Source: Treponema sp. (GTDB lineage Bacteria > Spirochaetota > Spirochaetia > Treponematales > Treponemataceae). Taken from it: a DNA stretch of 64,000 nt. Position 1 is the first letter of the stretch. Each line of letters starts with the position of its first letter. Under the pieces are notes generated by a model. That model was given only the letters and a program-made list of their open reading frames with translations. It had not been told where the DNA came from and ran no database searches. Positions 33,743-42,259 of the stretch are shown here, piece by piece. The translations under genes were made by a program, and so were the position numbers. The stretch covers positions 1 through 64,000 of the forward strand of contig JAFLSO010000001.1 of assembly GCA_022510925.1 (NCBI GenBank), in the 5' to 3' direction.

Positions 33743-33777
33743 ACGGGAACGGCGGCCATGAAGCCTTAGGCCCGTCT
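33741..33777. terminator. Possible bidirectional hairpin between convergent genes
   Basis: Stem AGACGGG / CCCGTCT (33741-33747, 33771-33777), overlapping the ModF-like stop. No T-run on either side, so termination is uncertain. Confidence 0.3.
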
Positions 33778-33782
33778 CAGCG

Positions 33783-34625
33783 CTACATGCGAGGAGTCAC
33801 GCGCACGTAATAGTCGCCGTATTTTGCAAAAAGCGCCGCGTATCCAGAGTTAGCAGAATGTGAACCTTTGGCAATATATGAGTGTGTGCCAGTAAGAGGA
33901 ATGTACTCATAAAAGTTCGTATGATCCAGAGTTATTTCGTCATAATAACTGCTAAACTTGGTTCTATTTTCGTTGTAGTAGTTAGGAAGTTTATAATAGG
34001 CTTTATAGGAACTCACTGCTGAGTTGGTGTAGTTCGAGGCCTGCACAAAATACAGACAGTCAGGCCGCTTGCCGCTGAACTCAATCTCCCAGGAGTAGGA
34101 GTATCCAGATGAAATCCGTGTAAAACTTTTACATTTTATCGCTATCAAATCCCTGGGATAGAAAAAGTCGCTCTGGATATTATTATGGGAGGATATTTTA
34201 CCGTCTGAATTTACTTCATACGACCAAATCAGCAGGGCATAATTCTCGTCATCGTCAGGCGAAAGGTACGGTTCGAAGGTGCTGGTTTTGTCCGTATAAA
34301 GACTGCTAATCGCCGCATACTTCAAATTCGCATAATCATAGCTGAACGAACTTGTGTAGGAGCGGTATACCGTCGTTTCCTCAGCGCAGTCAATCTGCCC
34401 GTCCCTCACTATGCCCTTGAACACGCAGACTGTTTCGTCAAGGACCGGAGGGAAAATGACGTTCCAGTTAGGAGGCAGATAATAACTATTGCTTGTGACA
34501 TCTGTGCTACAGGTGACGTTAAAGATTTTCGTCATGCCCGCGTCTGCGTCTGTGCCTATGCCGCCTGAGCAGCCTAAAAGCATGAGCACGCTTACCGCAT
34601 ATAAAAGTATCCTGATGTTCTTCAT
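33783..34625 (-). CDS. Hypothetical lipoprotein
   Basis: 280 residues. Signal peptide with lipobox LMLLGCSGG. Mature part is rich in Tyr, Ser and Asn with no recognised domain. Visibly more AT-rich than its neighbours, which suggests a different origin. GGAGG lies 8 nt before ATG. It starts 36 nt after the beta-barrel gene and is probably cotranscribed with it. Confidence 0.7.
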   Translation of the reverse strand: MKNIRILLYAVSVLMLLGCSGGIGTDADAGMTKIFNVTCSTDVTSNSYYLPPNWNVIFPPVLDETVCVFKGIVRDGQIDCAEETTVYRSYTSSFSYDYANLKYAAISSLYTDKTSTFEPYLSPDDDENYALLIWSYEVNSDGKISSHNNIQSDFFYPRDLIAIKCKSFTRISSGYSYSWEIEFSGKRPDCLYFVQASNYTNSAVSSYKAYYKLPNYYNENRTKFSSYYDEITLDHTNFYEYIPLTGTHSYIAKGSHSANSGYAALFAKYGDYYVRVTPRM

Positions 34626-34661
34626 ATCTCAACCTCCAGAATCAGAAAATCGGTTCATTGC

Positions 34662-35399
34662 TTAATCAAAAATCATCTCAATACCGCCATCTTTGAAAAT
34701 GTAGGAAAATGGAACTGAGAAGCCCATGTGCATGCCCAGCGTAAACTGATGCAAAGGCGTATGACTATAATCCGGCATATGTTTTAAAGCATACTGCAAG
34801 TTAATCCTGAAAAACTCTCCAAAGGGGAACTCGATTCCCAGCGCATAGCGCAGTGCGAATTTGGCTTCTGTATTATCTTCCAAGTTAAAATCTGACGGGG
34901 GATTTTTTATCTTGCTGGAGGGTTGGACGTTTATAGCCTCTACTCCTATGCCAAAGTCAGAATATATAACCGGACGATAATGCCCTAGGGGAATGCCCCA
35001 GTTGACCCCGATTGTACCTATAAAACCGAAAGTAAGATAGTCGTTGAATTCAAAGTCAAAGACCGGGCCGCTGTACAACCATGGAGCCCACGAAAGTAGC
35101 CAGTCAAGCTGCAGCAGCCCCAAAGTCTCATCAAAGCCGCCGATGCTACCAAAACTAAGCCCCACCCGGGGACCGCGCCCGCAATGAGCCCCAAAACACG
35201 CCGGGGAAGCCTTGTGCGCGTGCAATGAGCCCCAAAACGCTTCGGGGAAGCCTTGTGCGTCCGCAATGAGCCCTAAAACGCTTCGGGAAAGCCTTGTGCG
35301 CGTGCAATGAGCCCCAAAACGCTTCGGGGAAGCCTTGTGCGCGTGCAATGAGCCCCAAAACGCTTCGGGGAAGCTTTGTGCGCCCGCACTGAGCTCCAA
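34662..35399 (-). pseudogene. Beta-barrel outer-membrane protein gene with 5' end replaced by tandem repeats
   Basis: The last ~170 codons look like a small outer-membrane barrel: alternating hydrophobic strands (YLTFGFIGTIGVNWGIPLGH, FFRINLQYALKHM, FTLGMHMGFSVPFSYIF). Upstream, where a signal peptide and first strands should be, the frame runs through 41-bp repeats and gives low-complexity sequence (GSLHAHKASPKRFGAHC). No signal peptide, Shine-Dalgarno or convincing start is present; the only upstream start is a weak TTG at 35399. I read it as a barrel gene truncated or rearranged by the repeat. The alternative is a chimeric, still expressed gene. Confidence 0.5.
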
Positions 35400-35426
35400 A
35401 ACACGCCGGGGAACCTTTGGGAACGC
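35181..35426. repeat. 41-bp tandem repeat, five good copies and one decayed
   Basis: Units at 35181, 35222, 35263, 35304, 35345 and (diverged) 35386, each about GCAATGAGCCCCAAAACGCT + TCGGGGAAGCCTTGTGCGCG + T. CCCC and CGGGG within each unit can pair as a short hairpin. No unique spacers, so not CRISPR. On the minus strand all three frames are open, giving a 41-residue protein period when read through. Confidence 0.9.
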
Positions 35427-35622
35427 TCACGGACGCCGAAAACGCATCCGGCCGGGCAGTTTTTGAGACACTGGCGGTATAATTGCTGTTGTTTTTAGTT
35501 TTGTGCATGAGGTTGTGCTATATATATGACAGGGAGGGCTGATAGCAGGCGGCATTTTTAGTGAACGGCGCGTCTTCTCATCAGAAGTCCTTGGGGCGAA
35601 TGTAACAGGCGCCACATCTCAC

Positions 35623-35652
35623 TTGCCCCAAAGTCTTAGGTCATGGTAGAAT
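35623..35652 (+). promoter_or_regulatory. coaBC promoter
   Basis: TTGCCC (35623-35628), 18-bp spacer, TAGAAT (35647-35652), ending 5 nt before ATG 35658. No Shine-Dalgarno. Between the tandem repeat and this promoter (35427-35622) I see nothing else. Confidence 0.55.
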
Positions 35653-35657
35653 GCGGT

Positions 35658-36875
35658 ATGTTGAAGGGCAAAACCATACTGCTCGGCGTGAGCGGAAGCA
35701 TAGCGGCGTACAAAGCGGTGTCTCTCGTAAGCCTGCTTGTAAAGAATTCCGCCGATGTCCATGTGATAATGACGCGGAACGCCGTTAATTTCATAAATCC
35801 CATCACGTTCGAGACGCTTACGGGGAACAGATGCCTTACGGACACTTTTGACAGGAACTTTGAGTTCAAGGTGGGGCATGTGTCGCTCGCTAAGAAAGCG
35901 GATTTGCTCATGATTGCCCCCGCCACCGCTAATGTCATAGCGAAAATCTCCAATGGCCTCTGCGACGATATGCTCACCACCACTTTCCTTGCGTGCCGCT
36001 GTCCTAAGCTCATAGCGCCCGCAATGAACACCGCCATGTGGGAGAATGCCGTTACGCAGGACAATATAAAAAAATGCTCGCAGTACGGAATGAGAATAAT
36101 CAGCCCGGCTGAGGGGCATCTGGCGTGCGGCGACACGGGGGCGGGTAAAATGGCGGAGCCCGAGATTTTGTTCCGTTGGATAGTCTCGGAGGCAGGCTAT
36201 AAAAAGGATTTAAGCGGAAAGAGGATTCTGGTCACTGCCGGCCCCACGCGCGAGAGCCTGGACCCCGTCCGTTTCATATCAAACCATTCATCGGGAAAGA
36301 TGGGATACGCCCTGGCGCAGGTGGCGGCGTACCGCGGGGCGGATGTGGTGCTTGTCTCCGGGCCCGTGAGCCTGGAGGAGCCTGAGGGCGTGCGCACCGT
36401 TAGGGTGGAGACGGCGGCGCAGATGTTTGACGCAGTAAAAGAATATGCCCCGGGAAGCGACATAATCATAAAAGCCGCCGCCGTGGCGGACTACGCGCCG
36501 CTCAATGTCAGCGGGCAGAAAATTAAAAAGTCGGACGGTGATATTTCCGTTACGCTCAGGCGCACTGATGACATACTCGCGTATCTGGGCGGGCATAAGA
36601 GGGACGGGCAGATTATCTGCGGGTTCTCCATGGAGACTGAGAATCTGATTGAGAATTCCCGCGCCAAGCTTGTGAGGAAAAACGCGGACATGATTGTGGC
36701 GAACAATCTTACTGTTCCCGGCGCGGGCTTCTGCGGCGACACTAACGTGGTAACAATCATCACAAAGAATGCGCAGGCGGAGCTTCCTCTCATGACAAAA
36801 AATCAGGTGGCGGAGAAAATTCTTGATGCGGCGCTGGACTTGCATGCTGGGCGCGGCATGAGCGGAGACAAATGA
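35658..36875 (+). CDS. coaBC: Bifunctional phosphopantothenoylcysteine decarboxylase/synthetase
   Basis: 405 residues. CoaC half: GSIAAYKAVSL, catalytic His in VGHVSLAKKADL, PAMNTAMW, and Cys in CGDTGAGKMAEP. CoaB half from ~185: ILVTAGPTRESLDPVRFISNHSSG, AAAVADYAP, KIKK, and IVANN. Catalyses two steps of coenzyme A synthesis. ATG 35658 is favoured over one five codons upstream because the -10 box covers the latter's 5' side. Overlaps the next gene by 4 nt (ATGA). Confidence 0.95.
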   Translation: MLKGKTILLGVSGSIAAYKAVSLVSLLVKNSADVHVIMTRNAVNFINPITFETLTGNRCLTDTFDRNFEFKVGHVSLAKKADLLMIAPATANVIAKISNGLCDDMLTTTFLACRCPKLIAPAMNTAMWENAVTQDNIKKCSQYGMRIISPAEGHLACGDTGAGKMAEPEILFRWIVSEAGYKKDLSGKRILVTAGPTRESLDPVRFISNHSSGKMGYALAQVAAYRGADVVLVSGPVSLEEPEGVRTVRVETAAQMFDAVKEYAPGSDIIIKAAAVADYAPLNVSGQKIKKSDGDISVTLRRTDDILAYLGGHKRDGQIICGFSMETENLIENSRAKLVRKNADMIVANNLTVPGAGFCGDTNVVTIITKNAQAELPLMTKNQVAEKILDAALDLHAGRGMSGDK

Positions 36876-37873
36876 TGGGCGCAGAGAGAATAGACTTTTG
36901 CGGCGTGGGCGGATTTTCGGTGGGGAACGCGCAGAATTTCTCCGCCATGACGGGAGTCACCGCTCTTGTGTTTGACGGCGCTAATGTGTGCGGCGTGGAC
37001 ATTAGCGGTGGCGGACCGGCCGCACGGGAAAATTATCTGTTCTCGCCGCTCTCATATCAGCAGAGCGTTACGGCGCTTCTGCTTTCAGGAGGCTCCGCTT
37101 ACGGACTTTCCGCTGCGGACGGGGCCATGAGATTTCTGGAGGAGCGCGGCATGGGATACAGGGTGGGGAATCTGGTAGTGCCCATAGTGCCGCAGTCCTG
37201 CATATTCGATCTGGGGATAGGCAGCTCCCGGATACGGCCTGACGCAGACATGGGGTATGCCGCGTGCGAGTCGGCGCTCAATGCTGACGATGAATTCCAC
37301 GGTCCTAGGAGCGGCAGTGTGGGAGCGGGAACAGGCGCCACCGTGGGAAAACTTTTCGGCATGGAGAGGGCGCAGAAAAGCGGAATAGGCTACTGCGCGT
37401 TTAAATGCGGCGCCTTTAAAGTGGGTGCCGTGGTGGCCGTGAATTCTCTGGGTGATGTGTACGACTGGCAGAGCGGCAAGAAGATAGCCGGCGCCATGGA
37501 TGAGGCGCGCAGGAATTTCATAAGCACGGAGGACGCTTTATGTGAGGCGGCAGGAATGAGCGCCCCGCTTCCTGACGGCACCAACACCACCATAGGTGCA
37601 GTGGTAATGAACGGCGCTCTCTCCCAGCAGGAGCTGTGCAAAGTGGCGGCCATGACACGCGGCGCACTTGCCCGCAGCATAAATCCTGTGGGAACCACTG
37701 CTGACGGCGACACCATGTACGCGATTTCCACAGGAACCGTTAGAATCGATGTGAACGCGGCGGGTGTCCTTGCCTGCCGTGCCGTGAGCGGTGCGATTAT
37801 TGACGCAGTGAAATCTTCTTTTTTAGAAGATGCTGAATATTTAAAAGCGGTGAATGCCGCGAAGGAGAAGTGA
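36872..37873 (+). CDS. P1-family (DmpA/S58-like) peptidase
   Basis: 333 residues. N-terminal-nucleophile fold of L-aminopeptidase/D-esterases: FCGVGGFSVGNAQ, SGGGPAARE, LLSGGSAYGLSAADG, GSVGAGTGATVGK, and the autoprocessing region DGTNTTIGAVVMNG, where a Thr would be the nucleophile. Substrates of bacterial members are poorly defined. ATG overlaps the coaBC stop; a second ATG one codon later is equally possible. Middle gene of a coaBC-peptidase-mscS operon. Confidence 0.85.
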   Translation: MMGAERIDFCGVGGFSVGNAQNFSAMTGVTALVFDGANVCGVDISGGGPAARENYLFSPLSYQQSVTALLLSGGSAYGLSAADGAMRFLEERGMGYRVGNLVVPIVPQSCIFDLGIGSSRIRPDADMGYAACESALNADDEFHGPRSGSVGAGTGATVGKLFGMERAQKSGIGYCAFKCGAFKVGAVVAVNSLGDVYDWQSGKKIAGAMDEARRNFISTEDALCEAAGMSAPLPDGTNTTIGAVVMNGALSQQELCKVAAMTRGALARSINPVGTTADGDTMYAISTGTVRIDVNAAGVLACRAVSGAIIDAVKSSFLEDAEYLKAVNAAKEK

Positions 37874-37876
37874 TTT

Positions 37877-38752
37877 ATGGAAGAAGAACTGAGTACCGCG
37901 GCTGTGGTAAGCAGGAATCTGGCGGAAGAGGCGGACTCCCTGTTTCGTCTCTCTGAGCTCAAGGAATTCCTTACCCCGCAGAATCTTCTGCATTTTGTGG
38001 TGACAATTATTTCTCTGATAATTCTGTACGTGGTGTACAGGATTATCAAAAAAGTTATCAACAAGCACTCGCTTAAGAAAGCCACCCCTAACACAAAGGT
38101 CCTGGTGAACCGTCTCTTAAGTTATGTGTTTTATGTGCTTGTCCTGATGTTCGTGCTGAGCGCCATGGGAGTGAACCTGAGCGCGGTGTGGGGCGCTGCC
38201 GGAATCGCGGGCGTCGCGTTGGGCTTTGCGGCGCAGACTGCCATAAGCAATGTCATAAGCGGCCTTTTTATCGTGGGCGACAAATCCCTTAAGATAGGCG
38301 ACTACATAGACGTGGGCGGAACACAAGGCACTGTGGACACCATAAGCCTCCTGAGCGTTAAGATTCACACCGCCGACAACCAGATGGTCCGCATTCCCTC
38401 AAGCACCATAATAAACACGAACCTGGTTAACTACAGCCATTTCCCCCTGCGCCGTCTGACCATAACTGTGCCCGTAAGCTACGAGGCCGACATGGCGACC
38501 GTTAAGTCTGTCATTGAGAAAGTTCCCGAACGCTGCGAGACAGTGCTTAAAGATCCCGCTCCGCTTATTTTCTACGATGGCTTCGGTGATGCCATAGAGC
38601 TCAAGCTGTGCGTGTGGATAAACGGAAGCGACCTGTTCAAGGCCAAGAGCGAGGTTTATATAAACATCGTTAAAGTTCTGGGCGAGCATAACCTGTCCAT
38701 TCCGTACAACAGGCTTAACGTGCAGATTGTGGACGGTTCCTCTGTGAAGTAA
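37877..38752 (+). CDS. mscS: MscS-type mechanosensitive channel
   Basis: 291 residues. Three membrane helices; pore helix TM3 AGIAGVALGFAAQTAISNVI with Gly/Ala packing; beta domain GDYIDVGGTQGTVDTISLLS; C-terminal alpha/beta domain. Opens under membrane tension to release solutes. A 35-residue N-terminal extension precedes TM1. AAGGAG lies upstream of ATG; 3-nt gap from the peptidase gene. Followed by a strong terminator. Confidence 0.93.
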   Translation: MEEELSTAAVVSRNLAEEADSLFRLSELKEFLTPQNLLHFVVTIISLIILYVVYRIIKKVINKHSLKKATPNTKVLVNRLLSYVFYVLVLMFVLSAMGVNLSAVWGAAGIAGVALGFAAQTAISNVISGLFIVGDKSLKIGDYIDVGGTQGTVDTISLLSVKIHTADNQMVRIPSSTIINTNLVNYSHFPLRRLTITVPVSYEADMATVKSVIEKVPERCETVLKDPAPLIFYDGFGDAIELKLCVWINGSDLFKAKSEVYINIVKVLGEHNLSIPYNRLNVQIVDGSSVK

Positions 38753-38772
38753 CAGGGCGCGAACCACATAAG

Positions 38773-38797
38773 GCGGCTCATTGCGGGCCGCTTTTTT
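38773..38797 (+). terminator. Terminator of the coaBC operon
   Basis: GCGGC, 9-nt loop, GCCGC, then six T. Confidence 0.8.
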
Positions 38798-38889
38798 ATT
38801 CTGAGGACGCATGCGAAGTCAGCCTTCTGAGGGCCGGAATTTTTTTAGGAGATGTTGCGCTTTTTGCAAAAAAACAGCACATATAGTGT

Positions 38890-39438
38890 ATGAGGATTGT
38901 AAGATATTTTTTCTGTGCCGTGGCGCTTGCTATGGCCGCGATAAGTCTCTCATGCGCCGTTTTCTCCGACTGCGAGAAAGTCTCCTTTGTGCTTCCCGTC
39001 TCATGCCGCGATGTGGATGTGCCGGAATGGACAGTCTGGGTAGCGGGCGGAGACAGTGATGTGTCGGTTTTCAAGGCCCCGGGCGGAAAGCGGGTGGAGA
39101 TGACAGCGCATAAGTCGCGGGTGTGCGCCGTTCTTGCGGTTCCTGTGAATGCATATCCTTCCGAATGGGGAACGGGGGCGATATACCCGTACTCTGATGA
39201 TTTCTCCGAGCAGGATACGTTCGCGGCGAATGTGGCGGTCTCCCTTTACATGGCGTCAGAGAACAGCGCCTATGACACGCGGGAATATCTTTCCTTTTTT
39301 AACTGGAAAAGATTTATGGAGGCGCTGCGTGACTGCGAGGACCCATGGCTCCTGAATAAAGAGAAAATCATGCAGGACATAGCGCGCGGCTCCTTTACGC
39401 TTAACAGCATCAGGCTGCGGCAGGACGACAGCCAGTAG
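38890..39438 (+). CDS. Hypothetical lipoprotein
   Basis: 182 residues with signal peptide and lipobox ISLSCAV (Cys 22). Mature part has no recognised domain; its second half (LSFFNWKRFMEALRDCEDPW, then KIMQDIARGSF) is helical. TATAGT lies 2 nt before ATG, too close for a standard promoter, so the promoter is unclear. Same strand as the next lipoprotein gene, 40 nt away. Confidence 0.6.
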   Translation: MRIVRYFFCAVALAMAAISLSCAVFSDCEKVSFVLPVSCRDVDVPEWTVWVAGGDSDVSVFKAPGGKRVEMTAHKSRVCAVLAVPVNAYPSEWGTGAIYPYSDDFSEQDTFAANVAVSLYMASENSAYDTREYLSFFNWKRFMEALRDCEDPWLLNKEKIMQDIARGSFTLNSIRLRQDDSQ

Positions 39439-39478
39439 ACCACTCGCATAAAATTCCCGTAAAGTGTAATATGCGGGT

Positions 39479-40651
39479 ATGAATAAATTTTTCTCGGAAC
39501 TGTTTATATTTGTAATCCTCCTTGCAGGCGCATCGTGCTCCAGGAAAAACGAGCCCGTGACTTTTACTCAGGTTGTGCCGCAGATAGAGCTTTCGGAAAA
39601 AAATCATAAGTGGTTTTATTTTGATGATGATGAATTCTTTCAGACGCCGCGCCCGCAGGAGGCTCCGCTTAAAGAGTTCAGGCCATGGACGGAATGCGTG
39701 CGCATCTCCTCGGCGGCATCCCTTCCGGTGGCGCAGACCAGCGCTCCTTACGCAGGCTTCGCGGTGGTGAACAGGGCGGGAATGCTCGCGTTAAAGGAGA
39801 GCGGCGCGGAGCTGTTCGGCGATGTCTCCATTTTCTCAAACGACACTGCGGAGTCCCTGGTGTTCAGCGATGGAGTTCCAGTCTTCTATCTTTATCGCAG
39901 CACGTTCTTCAACGACCGCCTCAATGATAACTCTAACGTTGTGCAGTCATCCCGCTCATTCCTGGTGGAGTTCAATCCTAACTCGCGCTTGTGCTATCCG
40001 CTGGTCACCTACGAGAGCCTGAATCTTCTGCCCACTGACCAGATTTCTGGCTATTTCTGGGACGGAAAGACATGGGCGTGCGCCGCCAAGCGTATGCTGG
40101 ATGAGGATGATAAGGTTCAGTTCACGTATTTTTACTGGGAGCCTGTGGTTCCGCTTACGGATTTGAATCCTATGTTCACAAAAGATATGTTCACTTTCAG
40201 GACATCGAGCGAGGAGGAGTACACGGCCCTTAATATGCCGCGCTTGTTTGATCAGGCGCCGGCCCCTCTGGTGAGCCTGCTGCGGCAGATTCCCGTGGAG
40301 CTTACTCTTTACGTCTCATGGCGTGACAGCTCCGGGACTTCTCCTGTAAGCTATTATCAGGGCGGTAACGGCTCCGTTCCGCTGAACGCGCATGCCGCGC
40401 TGGTTCCGCTTTCCGGCATTACGGTGGCTGTGTTCGCGGACGGCACCACGTACATTCAGCGCACCGGGCAGAAAGAGATAGCCGCGTTCAGACTGCCGCT
40501 CCTTCCGGGCGGATTTGTTTACGGGGATTTTGCGGTGGCGGGAAAAAGCCTTTATGTGGCGTGGGAGGAGACCAGCTTTTTTAAAACCGGGCGCGCGGGC
40601 TTTCTGCAGGTGGACCTTGGCGATATACTTTCACGCGCCGTGTGGAAATAA
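39479..40651 (+). CDS. Hypothetical lipoprotein
   Basis: 390 residues. Lipobox LAGASCSRK (Cys 20). Mature sequence shows repeated short beta-strand segments, possibly a propeller (VFYLYRSTFF, YFYWEPVVPL, ITVAVFADGTTYI); family unknown. TGTAAT (39465-39470) ends 8 nt before ATG with no Shine-Dalgarno. The end is convergent with the oligopeptide-binding gene, 21 nt away; a small 4-bp hairpin plus T-run (40657-40674) lies between. Confidence 0.6.
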   Translation: MNKFFSELFIFVILLAGASCSRKNEPVTFTQVVPQIELSEKNHKWFYFDDDEFFQTPRPQEAPLKEFRPWTECVRISSAASLPVAQTSAPYAGFAVVNRAGMLALKESGAELFGDVSIFSNDTAESLVFSDGVPVFYLYRSTFFNDRLNDNSNVVQSSRSFLVEFNPNSRLCYPLVTYESLNLLPTDQISGYFWDGKTWACAAKRMLDEDDKVQFTYFYWEPVVPLTDLNPMFTKDMFTFRTSSEEEYTALNMPRLFDQAPAPLVSLLRQIPVELTLYVSWRDSSGTSPVSYYQGGNGSVPLNAHAALVPLSGITVAVFADGTTYIQRTGQKEIAAFRLPLLPGGFVYGDFAVAGKSLYVAWEETSFFKTGRAGFLQVDLGDILSRAVWK

Positions 40652-40672
40652 ATTTTACCTGACGTTAGGTTT

Positions 40673-42259
40673 TTAATTCATGACGATGTTGGGAAGCCTG
40701 ACTGAGGGTGACTTTTTGATGTACAGATATTTCAGCGGATGCAAGTCAAGCGCGTTGGACTGCCAGCCGCCCACGGAGCGTGAGTCTATCACATGAAGCG
40801 TTACCGGATGATAAACCGGAATTATCACGCAGTCATCCAGAAGAATTTGCTCCGCCTCGGACAGAAATCTGTAATGCTCGTTCTTTCCGTTAGCCTCCGC
40901 CGCCTGTTTAAGAAGCGCGTCATAAGAGGGGTTACTGTAGCCTGAGACATTAAGGCTGGAGCCGGAGCGGAATAATTCCAGGAACGCGAGCGGGTCCGCG
41001 AAATCCCCTATCCACGAGTACGAGAAAATGTCCGCGTTCCAGCCGGGGATGGAGGCGTTGTACCGCGAGAAAGGCGTGCTCTGCGTAACCAGGTCCACGC
41101 CCAGGGGAGCCCATGCGTCCTTCAGCAGCTCCGCCATGTTCTTTAAATAGTCACCATCGTAAATGGCAAAGACCAGTGTGAGTCGCTCCTCAGGTTTTAT
41201 GCCTGCCTTCTCCCGCGCCTCTTTCATAAGAAACTGCGCGTCCTCCGCGTCATAGTCATCTATTCCGTTTACGGAGGGATAGCCTGCGAGCGGATACACA
41301 AGCGTGCTGGCTTTCACGGGGTAAATCTCCCTGAGCGTCTCGTAGGGAATGGCCTCCAGAAGCGCCTCTCGGAATTCTTTTATGTTCCATGGGCTGTGGT
41401 TTGTCTTTAAGAATATGAATGACGTTCCGAATTCCGCGGAGACATGAACGGCTCCCTGGTTCAGAATTTTGCTCGCCTCCACGCCGGAGCTCACCCAGTC
41501 TGCTTTGCCTGTGTTAAAAAGATATGTGTTCTCCTCCTCGTTGTCGCTCTGGAGAATACGTATTCCGGGAACATGAACGTTCTGCGCGTCCCTGTAGCGC
41601 TCGTTCTTTTTCATGATAAGCTCGGAGCCGTCGTATGTGTCCAGGACGAACGCGCCGCTGTAGACGCCGCTTTTGGGGCTTACCGCGCTGAACGCATGGT
41701 GGCAGAGAATGCGCGGCAGATGCTCGGCGGGCTGAGTCAGATGCACCACCAGAGTGGTCTGGTTACGGACCTCTATGCGCACTTTGTCCTGCGTGGTTTT
41801 TCCTGTCCTGAAATCCTCCGCGCCCTGCACGCAGTCCAGAAGCCCTGCGAAAGTCGCGGCCGGCTCGCTGAGCAGAGATATCCAGGAGTCACGGAATGTC
41901 TGCGCGGTGATGGGAGAGCCGTCGCTGAACGTGCAGTCCCCGCGCAGCGTGAAAGTCCACCGTTTTTTGTCGCGGGATATTTTGTACGATGAGCAGAGCG
42001 CGGGAAGCGGGTCCAGGCTGACCGGGTCATAGGAGAAAAGTCCCTCGTAAAGCCCTGTGAGAATCTGTGCCTCGGATGAGTATGCCGCCGTGTGCGGGTT
42101 CAGGTCATAAGAGAATTCGCTGCTGATTATGTTGATTACGCGCTGGGCCTCCATGACCGGCTCATCATCCTGGAAAGAGAAGTCGTGCGCATAAAGGACC
42201 GCGTGCAGGGAAAGAAGAGCAAGGACTGAGACTGCGCGCAGAAAAACAGTCTTACGCAT
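40673..42259 (-). CDS. Oligopeptide-type ABC substrate-binding protein (family 5)
   Basis: 528 residues with signal peptide (MRKTVFLRAVSVLALLSLHA). Family 5 solute-binding features: EFSYDLNPHTAAYSSEAQIL, GLYEGLFSYDP, LRGDCTFSDGSPITAQTFRD, FSYSWIGDFADPLAFLELF. No permease or ATPase genes are nearby, so partners must be elsewhere. Start ATG 42257-42259 overlaps the stop of the upstream gene by 8 nt (ATGCGTAA), the same overlap style as ytfR/ytfT. Confidence 0.88.
   Translation of the reverse strand: MRKTVFLRAVSVLALLSLHAVLYAHDFSFQDDEPVMEAQRVINIISSEFSYDLNPHTAAYSSEAQILTGLYEGLFSYDPVSLDPLPALCSSYKISRDKKRWTFTLRGDCTFSDGSPITAQTFRDSWISLLSEPAATFAGLLDCVQGAEDFRTGKTTQDKVRIEVRNQTTLVVHLTQPAEHLPRILCHHAFSAVSPKSGVYSGAFVLDTYDGSELIMKKNERYRDAQNVHVPGIRILQSDNEEENTYLFNTGKADWVSSGVEASKILNQGAVHVSAEFGTSFIFLKTNHSPWNIKEFREALLEAIPYETLREIYPVKASTLVYPLAGYPSVNGIDDYDAEDAQFLMKEAREKAGIKPEERLTLVFAIYDGDYLKNMAELLKDAWAPLGVDLVTQSTPFSRYNASIPGWNADIFSYSWIGDFADPLAFLELFRSGSSLNVSGYSNPSYDALLKQAAEANGKNEHYRFLSEAEQILLDDCVIIPVYHPVTLHVIDSRSVGGWQSNALDLHPLKYLYIKKSPSVRLPNIVMN

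Noticed and set aside
35181..35426. CRISPR array
   Set aside because: The units follow one another without unique spacers and no cas genes are nearby; it is a simple tandem repeat.
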